Made by a program: the position numbers and the translations under genes. From Sinonovacula constricta (Eukaryota; Mollusca; Bivalvia; Cardiida; Solecurtidae): a stretch of 64,000 nt of DNA. The notes under the pieces are model-generated. The model had not been told where the DNA came from, did not search any database, and saw nothing but the letters and a program-made list of their open reading frames with translations. How positions within the stretch are numbered: the first letter of the stretch is position 1; each line of letters opens with the position of its first letter. The stretch is from NCBI GenBank assembly GCA_007844125.1, contig CM017558.1:45895460-45959459 (forward strand), given 5' to 3'. Shown here piece after piece: positions 33,043 to 45,989 of the stretch.

Positions 33043-33795
33043 GTTACACGAATGCTACGTCATCAATACCACAACGGTATACAACCCTTAACCTGACTAG
33101 CGAAACCTTTAACGCTGGTGTACTGCTGTACATAATAATATAGCAACATATATCGCCAAAATTGTAATTAGTGTTGCCGCCTAAGTTCAACGCTAGACAA
33201 ATAGACCGACTTGGATAATTTAACCGAAAACAGGAGCTCGATTTTCGATTTTCTCGTGACTTTTGTCAGAGATAAATACTGCCAATAAAAAGAACAAAGT
33301 AAAAGTGAACTAAAAGCAATCAACATTTACATCGGGCGTGAAGATGCAAATAAAGATCACTAGACCAGTAAATATCAATGAAGAAATAGCTTTTGATTTT
33401 TTACAGTTTGTAAAAATAATAAATGCCTTAATGACTAAATGATTGCAAAAGAACTCTAGCAACAGATCAGTTTGCAATAAAACTGCCGCTGCCATGCCGT
33501 ACTATTCGCTTAGTAATGACGTCATTTCAAAGGGTCAAGTTTTAAACACGAAAAATATGAGAAAATAAAAATACCAGTTTTTCAGAACGTTACTATGCAA
33601 CGAAGTCTTCAGTGTGATGTATTCATTAAATTATTGATATTTTGTAAATTTTGTTTTCAGTTGCTGTTATTTTATATTTTTTCATGATAATATGTATCTC
33701 TTTTCATGATTGACTGTCTATGAAGTCCATATGTTAATAAGGGCAAACATGTTTTGTATTGCCTAATGTGCGCTACCTTCTTCGCTAAATAAGGC

Positions 33796-33814
33796 TATTA
33801 TTATTATTATTATA

Positions 33815-33871
<57 letters not shown>

Positions 33872-33895
33872 ATTATTATCATCATTATTATTATA
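33796..33895. repeat. (ATT)n microsatellite
   Basis: About 100 bp of TTA units with a few AAT and ATC substitutions. Confidence 0.97.
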
Positions 33896-34249
33896 ATGCC
33901 CATGACCTATTGTACTTGGATAAGTAGTGTTGGTAGGTGCATCCAAATCATAAGAGAGAACTTGACTTTTATCTAGGTTTTCCTTGCTTATAATTGTAAC
34001 TGAACTGTATTAAATATACACATATTTATAAAGAAAGTTCTCAGTAGTCTATACTTCTTTTGTAAAGCATGACTAACATCTACAGTCACGTGCGAGACAC
34101 GTTGATTTAGCGATTTTATTTCTTAATCTATAGATTACAGTTGCAGTTAAGGTATATATTTTATCTGAGGAAAAAATGCGTATATGCATCCATTGCAAAG
34201 TCGATACAGTTGCCGACGTTAAGCTCTCCTGACTCTTCGAACCCTTACA

Positions 34250-34410
34250 TTGTTGTTGCAAATCTAGGTCGTGGTAAAAGACTTCCCGTCTGGAACAGCT
34301 TCCAGCTGACATGCGATGCACACACGAATCTACCCAGACACTGGTCACTTGTATGGGTGTTTCTTCCATCAATAATAGTGGGATGTCGCTATATGGTCTA
34401 TAATTGTGTC
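34250..34410 (+). mobile_element. Degraded SINE fragment (family of 46319 and 47167)
   Basis: The body matches the two SINEs in intron 4: CTTCCAGCTGACATGCGATG, then GAATCTACCCAGACA and GTGTTTCTTCCATCAATAATA, ending in GGATGTCGC. Only a remnant of the tRNA-like head (TTCGAACCC near 34227) is visible, about 40 bp further 5'. It has diverged well beyond the other two copies. Confidence 0.65.
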
Positions 34411-36711
34411 GTCTTGATGTATTTGTTATAAAAAAACATAGAAATATAGGAAAATCGTTCCATCAGAACTAACATGAAACGAAGTTGTTGCACTATCAAA
34501 TATCCATTTACTGACATTGAGGAGGGTCCCGGTCTCTTAAAACAATTACAAAACAGCATAAATTTTAACAAGAAATTTCATCTGTACGTTTTAAAGTCAT
34601 GTGCAATCATTTGTATTAGAAACTCAACTCCGATCATAAACAGTTATTGTACACAAGGGTGATATTAAATAAATTCTCTTTAAATAATCAAAACCGTGTC
34701 TAAAACTATCTGAGATATTTTATTCAACTTATTGCTTTTAAATGCATTTTCTGTGCCTATTGCTAGACGCATCTAAACATTACTTATTGATCGCCATTTA
34801 TGCGGTCACTTAGCAATAAAGCGACCTTTAAAGGCTTTTTGGAAACCTAGATGTATAATGAGACACAAACACCACTCTTTTTATCCTTCGGCAGTTAAAA
34901 CAATAAGCCTATTGTGACATTACGTACTTACAGAATTGTTTTCGCTACATCTACAAATAAATTCGGAAAGTTCTACTTTATAACCATAATGGTTGTCAAA
35001 ATTAAAATGGAATTGTTGTAACAAGTAGGAAAATGTTAAATTGACTTGTCCTTAATTATATTATACATATTCTTTCAGTTTGTGAATATGTCCTATTAAG
35101 CAGCTACGTTTTATCGATGTTTTGTTTCATTTTAGATAACGAAAAAATCATTACCAGATAAAAAAAGGCAAAAACGTATTTGTTTTACAATATACGAGTA
35201 AAGGAATACAAATGCTGACATTTTCAAAATTCGAATATCGCTTTCTAATATTTTATCATTTTCGTTACCTTATCAAATTTTTTTACTAAGAGATGTTGTT
35301 TACTTGTAGGCAAAACTTAGAATGCTTAAAGTTTCAAGCACATATTGAGAGCTGTTGTCATTTCTCTGAGGCCCAAAAGGCATTTCTCTTAATTATCACT
35401 AATTACTTTAGAAGTCTTTTTGGCACGGGTCCAAAAGTAAAGAGATAACTTACATCCAGAGGGACTCGCGCGTGATATATTGAATCCCATACGTCGCTTT
35501 GAGTAAATAGAAGAACGACGGCAATATACCAGCTAACAGCAAGGTCCTGACCTGATAGACTTGAATCAAGAATCCCCATTCAAGGCTTTTTAAACAGTTC
35601 GCTAACCGAAAATGAATCTCATTCGAATTGCAAATGTAAATATAAACGTACGATTTCAAAACATTGCATAAACATTGTATGAACTAGCTTTAGACTAGAA
35701 ACAGGATTAATCAAGCAACTTAAATTTTAAAGTAACAAAATACCGAGATGATGTATTAGAAAATAGTTTCAGTTTCTTGGAGCAGTTAGTTGGATAAATA
35801 CCACTTGTTTCCTGATATATGAGTAATACAAATATACAGCCCGCAACCTTTATTGGTTTTGATATAAGTAACAAGAGTGCTTTTTAATATTAAGCAAAAA
35901 TCGTAAACGGATGCCTACTGAATCAATTTATACCAACATGTTTTCAGCAATTACAAGTGCTACAATATGTCTTTATTTAAATATAACGTTTTATAGAACG
36001 TTTATTTAGTATATTAATCAGATTATCCGCAAAAGCTCGCCGACTTAATGTCTTGTGTAGCGATATCATCCATCCGTCATACATTCAGACAGCTCCGCCT
36101 TCTGGGGGTTGGACATGTAATGCGGTCTTGATTCACTTCAAACAATTGATGGCCAAGCATGCCAAAGTGCACTTTATCTAAGCGTACAAAAAGGAGAGAG
36201 CAATATCTGGATAGGTTCTATGGGTAATTATGGTAATATGAGTTGACCGACAAATAAAGCCTTACGGGGATTTGTTACATGTAAACTTGTTCATCAACAT
36301 TTGTAATGATAGTGTTTATTTTCTATCTCCCAGTGCTTCTTAACCCTGCAATTAGATGGTGGGCTGTAAAGTACTTATTCAGGAATTAGGCTTTAAAATA
36401 AACTTACTGTAGTGTGTTGCTGCGAAAGAATTAAAACTGGTAGTTTCTATTTTGAAATGTTTGATATGAACAAAATAATTATTAAATTTCTAATGATCCA
36501 TTTCACACAAACAAGAGCAATATATTTAATCCTTTGCGTTCTTAATGTAATTTTACAATTAAATGTTATTTTCCCCCTTCAGTTGTATTCTAAATAAGAT
36601 TCAAAACACAGGACTCGTAACTAAAATGTAACAGCAAAAATAAGTTAAAACGACGGTGCCCTTATTTTTGTTTTTAACAAATGCAAACATAACAAAGCCA
36701 TCTGTTGTTGT

Positions 36712-36868
36712 TGATGTTGTTTATATTGTTGTTGTTTTTTGTTGTTATTGTGTTGTTGTTGATGTTGTTTATATTGTTGTTGATGTTTTTGTTGGTGGTG
36801 GTGGTGGTTGTTGTGGTTTCGATGATGTTGTTGTCTATGATGTTGTTGTCGTTGCTATTGTCTATTTC
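36712..36868. repeat. Imperfect (GTT)n / (GGT)n tract
   Basis: Imperfect GTT and GAT triplets with a GGT block at 36792-36811. The Val-rich open frame over it is an artefact. Confidence 0.9.
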
Positions 36869-37385
36869 ATAGCAGGCTATTAAGGCTTGTTCTGCATATT
36901 GATAGGGGAGGTTAACGATTGTTAGATTTATTAATTTAATATTGCTTTGTTTTATCGCTGATATTTATTCACATGTTAGTGAAATGTTCTGTTTAAATGT
37001 TGCATAACATTAGAGAATATATCATTATTTTTCAATTATTTAAACATAACAATGCTGTAAACGACGATAACAAGCTTTTCAATTGGCGGTCGATAACTGT
37101 ATAAAGAGTAACACGACCAGAAGGTTATGTAAAATCAATGGAAATAACATTTATCCGGGAACTACTGAAGCTGCAGATGTTATTAATAATGCTCAATTGA
37201 TGATGTTTCATTGTGGTGTATTTGTTATTCTGTCTCGATTTAATCAAGTTTATTTAACTTATGCACACATGTTTCCATCGTAAGACAAAACGTCATATTG
37301 CAACTTCGTTAATTAGAGTGAAATAGAGTTACACTTTGTATAATACTTGTAAAATAATTTGCCCTATCGCAATTTAGACATTGTA

Positions 37386-37415
37386 ACAGACAGACAGACA
37401 GACAGGCAGACAGGC

Positions 37416-37471
<56 letters not shown>
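37386..37471. repeat. (ACAG)n tetranucleotide microsatellite
   Basis: About 21 units with two GGCAG variants near 37402-37412. Confidence 0.97.
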
Positions 37472-39996
37472 TTTCAACAGTACAATACTATTTAATTCAT
37501 GATCAATGCGTGCTTGTGAAAATTTAGTTTTTTTCCAGGATCCTTTGTTCTTCCGCTGCCATGGGCGATTAAGCCAATTAACCGTATTCTGCTGAAGCCA
37601 TTGCCAATGTCTAATTTGCGATATTTATATGTCTTATGTATGAATTTTAGCAAACATACTAAAGTTCTGTTGTATCGTTTCATTAATTGTTAATTCTGTT
37701 CTATGCTGAACATAACTAATGAAAAAAATAATACATGTCCTCAGATAACAACAGGAAGATTGTGTTTATCTCTGTCAAAACCTCTTTCAGTCACTTGACT
37801 TAAAACAAGAATCATTCTTTACATCTTCGGTTTATTTGTAACTAATGCATTCATGATGCGGTTTACCGCTTTTTTCTTTATTGCGGTTATGCCCTCAAAT
37901 CCAGAGGGACGCGCAAGTGATGTATTGAATTATCTTTTTTGCTTAGAGTTATTTTAAGCACGACAAAATGACGATTTGCAATCGCTACACAATATGCAAA
38001 CTGTTTTCCCAATGGCGTATAAGATTCTCGATAAAGTCGATTTTAAGAATCCCCCATAAGAATCCACCAGAAATCATTGATGCGAATCATTCAAAGGTCG
38101 CCTTCAAGCTTCTGTTCAGCAACATGTATCCAAATCGTCCAAACAGTAGCAAAAGCTTGTTGTCTATACATATTTATACTGCCGTCCAAGTCAAATTGGG
38201 CGGTCTTATGCTTTCTCTCCATAAAATTGTTTTAGTTTGTTTGTATTACTAACCATGTGATCGTTGTAGCGTCATTCATCAATACAAATGTACATCTAGA
38301 CCAGTCTTTATGACTTGGTATGTTACACTCCCATTCACGAGGAGAATATTTTCGTGGAAAAGATATTAGGTCTGCTTACTCATTAGATAAAATATGTCTT
38401 TATATAGGGAGTCAACAATTTCCTTTTTTCCATGACTCGACCTGCCAAACACATGTTTTATTTCCACAAAAAATACTTCAAAAAGTTGTTGATTAGAATA
38501 CGATTGAAAATGACAAAATTGGCAAGAATTGGATCTGGTACTTTACAAGTTGTCTTTGGACGCGAGGGAGAGGGGCCGATTACAAACAACAGAACATAAC
38601 ACAATTTTATTTGGACGTGTTCATTTAGTACATCTTCGTACAAATATCATTTAAACAACGCAAACAAAATACTGCATAAATACACTAAATGTAAAAAGAG
38701 AGGAAAGGTTGAGCCTACTGAGGATTCAACACAATTTCATGTCACAGATAATCATGTAGCTTGGGTAAACTAAATAAAAATTAGAATTTATTTTTTTGAA
38801 ATTCATCAAACATGAATAATGACATAAATTTCAACGCATGAAAACGCCCCACATTAGTTGTTTATAGTCCAACATGGCGCCATATGTAGGCCTTTTCCAG
38901 GAATGGTGACATATAGACATGTAGACACTGCGCTCATGCTCGGCGACAATAAATATAAATAAATGTAATATTTGAATCGGCATATATGATTAATCAATCA
39001 GAAAATAATATCGGTTTATTTATCTTCAAAAATGCGCGTTGTGACGTAACAAGACAACAAATCACATGTACTGTTTGCTAACGTGTGGATTCTGTTTCCC
39101 ACAAAGCTAAGGCACAAATCAAGTGTTCATAGAATTAGTTAGTGTGGAAAATAATCACTGTTGAATTATTCTGCAGGCCCAACGCAGATATGTAAATTCT
39201 GATCGTTATTCTATTATAAAATAGTATGGTAATAAGGAGCAATGTTATAATATATGCATTAAAGTAAATGCTTTATACATGTATATATTAAATGCATGTA
39301 CAAAGTAAAAAACAGTCCTTTTAATACATTTTACTCGTACCATGGACGACGGTTTACAATGACAATCTATTTACATGACCCTTGGCGAATAAAAAATAAA
39401 TTCCCGGAAATAACTTAATGCATACCACTGACTAATGTCATAGCGACTGACCCCATCACAAGCCCGACTTTAATCCGAAACTGATAACACACTGATCGAC
39501 ACAAGTTGAAAACCGTCAAAATTAAAACTTATGGTTTAAGTTGTTGTAAGCATATTATACATAATAATAACAATTTAAAATAAATCTGTTTAAAATGTAC
39601 ATGAACCAAGAATCCATATCGCAGTCGGTAGAGCATATATGTAAAGCCGCCATACATGATGTGGCAGATTCGAATAATAAAAATGCCTTCGCCTTTGTTT
39701 GGTTTGACACGTTTACATATTTCTATTTTTCTGGCGTACAAAGTTTACTTGCAGCTTCTATTTTTGTTGTTGGAGTCATCTTTGTTTGATGTTAAGGCTG
39801 TATTGTCATATACATTGTAGTGCAGTTCCCTTATTATCTCAGCTGCGTGACTTTCGTCCATCTTAATAAACATTATGACGAAAATTGAATAATTAAAGAC
39901 AATCCTGTTAAAATGTGTCCTAAAATGGATTTTCTTTAATGTACACATTTTCAACATTGTTGACTTTGATATAAATTTTATCTGTACGTTTTTCAG

Positions 39997-40064
39997 AGGT
40001 GCCGACGAATGTATCCCTGGCGGTCAGAATTCTCGACCTCCATACCATCAGTGAATCCAGCATG
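39997..40064 (+). CDS. Cys-loop chloride channel subunit, exon 3
   Basis: A 68-nt exon with acceptor TTTTTCAG|AG and donor ATG|GTAATC. It encodes residues 46-68 (..VPTNVSLAVRILDLHTISESSM). The block matches the beta1 region of anion-selective Cys-loop subunits, where the family pattern is P-V-x-V-x-V then S-I-S-E-x-x-M-x-Y. N50-V-S is a potential glycosylation site. The length of 68 nt equals the homologous exon of vertebrate glycine and GABA-A receptor genes (established knowledge, from memory). It ends in phase 0 after Met68. A competing acceptor AG two bases further on (39997-39998) would break the frame. Confidence 0.93.
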
Positions 40065-40616
40065 GTAATCGCTCATTGTGTAAAGATTCATTTTCTTATA
40101 CCTTACTTAGCCCTGCTTTATCTATTTCTATACATTTTCAAGTCTGTATATAGTTTGTATTCTTCAGTTTCCCAGCCTATCAATAAAGCAAGTAAGGCAA
40201 TCTGAATGTGAATGTAAACAGTTATTATGGTGGTGGTGATTATATATATATATAATGGAATTTAAGGCATCTGACTCTTAATTGATCATACGGCGTCTGT
40301 GATATGCCTTAAGATCAATTCATTTGTAATGATTTTTGTGATCAGTATGTAAAGGCAAAAGATGATGAAATGTTGACAGTGATGATGATGATGATGATGA
40401 TAATGAGAATAATAATGATGATGATGATGACAATGGTAATGTTAATGCGAATGATGATAATGACAATGTCGATGACTATGACCACGACGACGACGACGAC
40501 GACGATGACGACGACGACGACGATGATGATGATGATGAAGATGATAATAATGATGATGATTATATTAATGATGATGATGATACTGATAATGATAAAAATG
40601 CTAATGTTAATGCTAC

Positions 40617-40668
<52 letters not shown>

Positions 40669-40673
40669 CCCAG
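40065..40673 (+). other. Intron 3 of the receptor gene (609 bp)
   Basis: Donor GTAATC at 40065; acceptor ATCCCAG with AG at 40672-40673. The 3' half is an imperfect GAT array that replaces the usual pyrimidine tract. Candidate branch points are CTAAT (40601-40605) and CTGAT (40616-40620). A short TA run lies at about 40242-40253. Confidence 0.9.
40379..40668. repeat. (GAT)n compound microsatellite ending at a splice acceptor
   Basis: GAT units with AAT, GAC, CAC and GCT variants, including a GAC block at 40487-40521. The purest run, about 16 units, is at 40620-40668 and ends five bases before exon 4. No AG dinucleotide occurs between about 40541 and the acceptor at 40672. The Met-rich and Ile-rich open frames are artefacts. 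Confidence 0.97.
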
Positions 40674-40900
40674 GACTACTCCGTGGACCTGTTTCTAACA
40701 CAAGTGTGGCGGGACAAACGATTGGACTATGCAAATGAGAGCGCGTACCACAAGCTTGAGATTGATACCACGCTTATAGACCGGGTATGGCTGCCGGACC
40801 TTTTTTTCCCAAACGAGAAGCGGGGATCTCTTCACACTGTGACGTCACCCAATCGTTTGATGCATCTCTTCAGCAACGGCACCATAGTCTATGGCATGAG
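40674..40900 (+). CDS. Cys-loop chloride channel subunit, exon 4 (ligand-binding core)
   Basis: This 227-nt exon encodes residues 69-144 in part. In order it shows DYSVDLFLTQVWRDKRLDY (loop D region, beta2), the central W107-L-P-D-L-F-F-x-N-E-K motif (WxPDLFFxNEK, loop A region, diagnostic of anion-selective Cys-loop subunits), H122 and a G-T-I-V-Y-G-M-R block (loop E). N89-E-S and N136-G-T are potential glycosylation sites. The exon is one codon longer than the 224-nt exon of vertebrate glycine receptor genes. T77 stands where GlyR alpha1 has Arg65, and G142 where it has Ser129, both agonist contacts on the complementary face. GABA-A beta subunits similarly lack them. The W-R-D-K-R-L stretch also recalls GABA-A beta. 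The donor is ATGAG|GTGAGC, phase 2. Subtype (GlyR, GluCl, GABA or pH-gated) cannot be assigned. Confidence 0.97.
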
Positions 40901-42447
40901 GTGAGCTCTCTACTTCACTGTTTAATAATGACGACAACTGCATTGGCACCGTGCTAAGTTACTGAGTGTTGGGTGTACTCCGCATTCTTATACTTCAGCA
41001 AACAATGTTTATGTTTGTCTTTTTGGACCATAGAGAAGTTAATTCTTCTTCTTTCTTGTTTCTGGTAAAATTCAATTCAAAAGAAAGTCCCCTGTGTGTT
41101 GTCAAAAGGATAGAAAAACTTGGCAACTTAATAGTATATGGCTTTTTATCATTTTATGGCCAGATGTTATGAGATGCATTACAGCATACTAGGTTATCTT
41201 CGTAATTTGTAATAGGTTCATTGCTCTGGTCTTGGTGTTCGCTTTTTATTATTATTATTGAATTTACTTGTTTGATTTTAGGGTTTAAAAGCTGATTGTT
41301 GTCCATTGTCAGTGGATATTTCATAACATGGTATCATTAAAATAGTGCCTCCCTAGAACATTATTCCATAAATATGTGAAATAGTTGAATGAAGATGAGA
41401 TAGGTTAACCCGCCCTGTCTGTAGTTTAAGTATCCTGTATTGAAACAATAAAATACCTCACTAAAACATCGTTTTTATGTTTAATACCTATTTAGTGTGT
41501 AAATGTTTTTTTCCTTAAATTACCTCTTTAGCGACGAAACTAAGCCAAATATTAATCATTATATATAAACCAGCAGTTAACATACGTGTATGTGATCCTA
41601 CAATGCCATTATTCAGCAATATATAAAAGCGATATTGACCCAATGAATCTCACTGTCTCGGTAAGTACTTATTGAATTATATTCAGTGTTTGGATTTTTG
41701 TAGTATTATGTAAAAGTTTGTATTTGTCATAACTAACATCAACTTTGCATTTGAAGAGTCCACCACCCACGCGGCAAGACTGGTATATGTGACAAGTACT
41801 ATGTGATATTTAGTCATACATTTCAATGCTGTGATGAGTCATTAGACCATGAGACAAACGTCATACTATTACTATATTACATATCAAATGCCAAAATGAA
41901 TCTTTGAAAATAAGACAATAATATGATATTGTCAGCAATGTGTTATATTGTGCCAACAGTATGTCAGTTCTACAGCTTCTGCAAGGCGTGAAATGTCGGC
42001 TTAATGATGAAGGTTTTTTATCGTGACAATAAACCTCCGGGAAGCTCTTGAAAATTAGGCATTATGAATACAAAAAACTTTCACTTCGTGAGCATTCCGG
42101 AAAAACAGTATAATCATATTAATTTTGATATCCTGTTATCCTTTAGACTTAACCTAAAGGCAAATTTCCTACCTCCCACTTTTCTTATAATTGCCTAGTG
42201 AAACAGTTTAAAATAGTGTAATTAAAATAGTGTAAATGAACAAATTTGTTTGAGATAATATTCAATGATACCTAATTGGAAAATGAAGGTCCCTTAATAT
42301 TGTCATGGATAGATAAGTATTGCAATAGCAAGTCGCCGTATACACCTTTTACTTAACAAACATAATATATTTATAAACTTATTGTGAAATATTATAAAAA
42401 ATCCGTATCCCGTTTGTATCAATGCAATGGTTTAATCAACATAAAAA

Positions 42448-42544
42448 AGCTTATGTCATAGTATTCTGATTTCCTCATTAAATAGAATTGGTGCTCAGCT
42501 TATGTCGTAGTATTCTGATTTCTTCATAAAATAGAATTGGTGCT
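42448..42544. repeat. Tandem duplication, 49-bp unit x2
   Basis: The units at 42448-42496 and 42497-42544 both contain AGCTTATGTC(A/G)TAGTATTC, then TAGAATTGGTGCT, with about three differences. A small recent duplication. Confidence 0.93.
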
Positions 42545-43257
42545 ATTTAATATTCCATTACTTTATTGGACATGAGGTTTCCACCTTGGATGAACTCCAA
42601 ATCCTGTAAATCTGACAAGTATCAGGACATGTCTTGACTAACTGATTGTTTGGATAAGCAACTTTGTTCTTTTGAAAATTAATCATGTATTGACGTTTGA
42701 AGAAGTTAAAGACACGGGTAAAAACATGGTAAAATGTGTTTGTGAAAAACGACAAAAAGATGAGGTATTTTCCTTTACAGTGAAAAAAAACGTTACCGCT
42801 CAGCTGTAAGGAGAAATAGCGACATTTCCACTCCATTAACAATAAACAAAAAACTTAAAATCACGCATCTATTTAAGTTCATCTAAACACAAAAATGCGA
42901 ACATACTTGCTACATGTTAGATATTCCAAGAAGGCTGATCAAGACAAGATTTATTACTATAAAATAATACCGAAAACATGTTAGTTTTTGGGAAAATAAA
43001 GCTGTTCTCAATAAATGACACGATACCACTGCTGGTCCTAATAATATTTCGCACATGTTTGTGAAACATCTGCGGCCTATGTCATTGAGCTTACATGTTA
43101 TTAATCTACTTTAATTAAATTTTCTGGAGAAGTACCCGATAATTAGACAAATGCATTCAAAGCTCATTTACATAAATAAAGCAATAATCTAAAAGCTCCA
43201 TTAAGCTACAGACATTTGCTTTGAGAATTTGTCAAACGAACGAATGATCGATAATAT

Positions 43258-43407
43258 ACTAGCCGATTCAAGGCGGTAATGTAGGATTTTTACTTTACTT
43301 TCTAACTCTCGTCTGATTGTTTTGCAACTTGTAGATTTTGGCTGACGTCTGCTCTTTCAAAAATTACAATAGGTTGCAATAAACATGGACCTTTGTCATA
43401 TGGTAGC
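43258..43407 (+). repeat. Dispersed repeat family D, degraded plus copy
   Basis: Starts in the core (GCCGATTCAAGGCGGTAATG) and ends in a decayed tail (AGGTTGCAATAAACATGGAC, CTTTGTCATATGG). The head is missing. Confidence 0.7.
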
Positions 43408-43880
43408 ATTTTATTAACCTTGTTATCAAAATGGGTGCTTTTCTTTACAGCCGTTTATCTCGTTTAATTGAAAACGTTTTTATGTGATGTGTTTTTCTAC
43501 AAAGGAATCCCTTAAAGCAGTGTTTTTGATCTACAGGAGGCTTGCGACTGCTTCTTGGACACATGGGAGATTAAAAATATTGAGATGACCTTGATCTCAG
43601 GGCTTTCTTTCCGGTATAAATTTAAAGTTCAATATTAAAATGAGTCCATGTTTTGTCTTCTGTACACAAGCAAGAATAGGGTGTCCCTCGGAGTAATATA
43701 TAATCTGCTACCCTATTTAATATTAAAATGTATAACATTGTACAAACACTTAATAATGGATGATATAATATACTTAAGTTGCCGAATTTCTTATACGTAT
43801 GAACATGATTTCCATGAAATGACTGTATATGATGACCGTGAGCATTATCTAAAATATCGCCTTTCTGTCGTATAAGACCA

Positions 43881-44010
43881 TAGGTAAATAAGAAAAGACC
43901 CTATCAAAATTTTCACAGATATTTAAAAAATTTCTACCAGTAGACAAAGGCAAACAAGGTAAATGCAAATGTGACAAAAACACAGAGACGAGACATAACA
44001 CACATAAAAA
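43881..44010 (-). repeat. Dispersed repeat family D, subfamily II tail, minus copy
   Basis: The minus strand reads TGTTATGTCTCGTCTCTGTG, then TTTGTCACATTTGCATTTAC, GTAGAAATTTTTTAAATATC and the GATAGGGTCTTTTCTTATTT end. The head and core are absent. It is followed by an AAT/AAAT run at 44006-44041. Confidence 0.85.
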
Positions 44011-45989
44011 ATAAAAAATAATAATAAATAAATAAATAAATAGTCGGCATCAATATCTTCACCTATAGGCGATAGGTTGTTGCTCTCACTTGGACATTTA
44101 ATGGACACACTCGTTATACTAAGTAAAAAACCCAAACAAGAGTGCATTCCCATACGGAACAACTAGCGGTTAAACGGTTCTTATGTTGTTTTGATCCAAA
44201 TCAGGTTTGTTGTTGTTGAATGGGTTTATCGTCCCGCCAACAATATTTCGGTTTTCCAGAAAAATGATAGATCGTATGAATGCATCTAAAATTATTAAGA
44301 TATAATATACAATCTATGTTTTTTTTCTTCAACTTGTGCATCAGCTATAAAGCGCGCCATTTAACAACCTTATTCATATACATAACATTTTCGTAAATAT
44401 AAGCGGCACTTTGAAAAATTGTCCCGCCAATCAAATTGCATATTTGTCGTGTTGAGCAAGAAAGTCATCTCCTACTCTGTATTTACAAAAATCACTCGGA
44501 CTCAATAAATTAAGTTAAACATTACAGGTGACATTTAGTTACTCTTAAAAAGGGACGATTGTGTCCCTTTTGTCCATTGGATTATCGTTTGTTTAAATGC
44601 TCATGGTAGATATTTTCTGCCCATGGGCTTTAGCAAGCAATATCATGTTTGCAAGAAAAAACTGCATAAAGGTCTTGTTAGAACCTGGAGAATATATATT
44701 TCTTAAACTGAGTCCGTTTTGAGTACCATTCATACCATTTTTAATAACTCTACGTTGTAGATCTGCTCGCACAATTATGTATGTACGTGTAAAAACATTA
44801 TAGTGATGGACTATTAAAAAGTTTAATTCCTTTCTAAAAGCTACCTCTCAGCATTTCCAAATTGCTTTGTAGTGTAGATCTTTCGTCTAACTTACTAATA
44901 TTCTTTACTCCTCTTGTAAAATGCTTAGAAACATTATTGGCAACAACGAAGATGGACAAATAACAATAATAATCTAAGTGTTCTGGTTTATCGTAACGTT
45001 GTCCCACTTATACATGTTTCATCGCATTGCCAGTAACGGACCGAATCTCTTACAGGTTGTTTGTTTGTTTTCTTAATTTCATTCATGTCTGTTAATTCAA
45101 CTTAAAATAAAACGTAAAGTACATGTACATTGTGACAAATCTATTGCTTTTTCTTGTCTATATCCAAACACTGATATCTAAGTTTCCCCCTACATTGTAT
45201 CAATGGAACAAGGGTACTGCTATGTTAATACTATTTTAAAATAAGTTGATGCTTCCCTAGGATTTTCTTATTTCTACTTGAAGGCATATAGATATAAAAT
45301 TATTTATCTATTTGATAACATTGTAGCACTCTTTCCTTTGATCCATAGAATCTCAATAAATATTAATGACTCCCAAGCTGCTTACATGACGATAAATACT
45401 AGGATAAATGTTGACATTAAAAGATGGTATATTTCGAACACGTCTAGAAGTTAGATCCTTTCAGGGAATAAAGATGTCAACAAAACAAAAGCAGTTTTCT
45501 ACATTTTTATACAAGAGTAGTCTGTTTATCTTGCAATTCCGATTCATACATGAAAAGGAATATCGCACTTGAATTTATTGTTCTGAAGATCAGACAACCA
45601 TCTTCCTTTCATTTATATGATTGCGTCACATCACATCACTGAGGCTTGCATTGAACACAAAAAACGTTTTTACTATCGTTGCAACAAGGACTACGGCACA
45701 AGAGGATTGCAGTTGAATAGCTTTTCCGTCCTCCCTCTGGGAAATGGAGCACCGCTAAGTGCACACTTAAGTGTATGAGATTGTACCTTTTGGAATCTTT
45801 AGGGGTTTTTTTATCACCTGATTGCCTCAAGATCGAGAAGGGTGTATACATTTGTGTTGTTTGCCAAAGGTTTTATTTGTTCAACAATTACAGGTAAACG
45901 ATGGTAAGTTTAGTGAGAACCATTGTAATATCTTACCTTTGTTGAGAATAGATAAGTGTAGTTGTCTACGTAAAGTAGAAACGAGCGAA

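Noticed and set aside
33310..33495. Minus-strand frame beginning MAAAVLLQTDLLLEFF with a TGACGTCA 22 bases upstream (33517-33524)
   Set aside because: Looks like a first exon at a glance, but there is no clear donor, no downstream exon and no TATA box. The peptide soon becomes ordinary AT-rich translation.
34073..34372. Minus-strand 99-codon frame
   Set aside because: Antisense of a degraded SINE fragment.
40342..40738. Met-rich and Ile-rich open frames over the GAT array, one running into exon 4
   Set aside because: Microsatellite translations. The true frame of exon 4 has TGA stops throughout the array, so the exon must begin at 40674.
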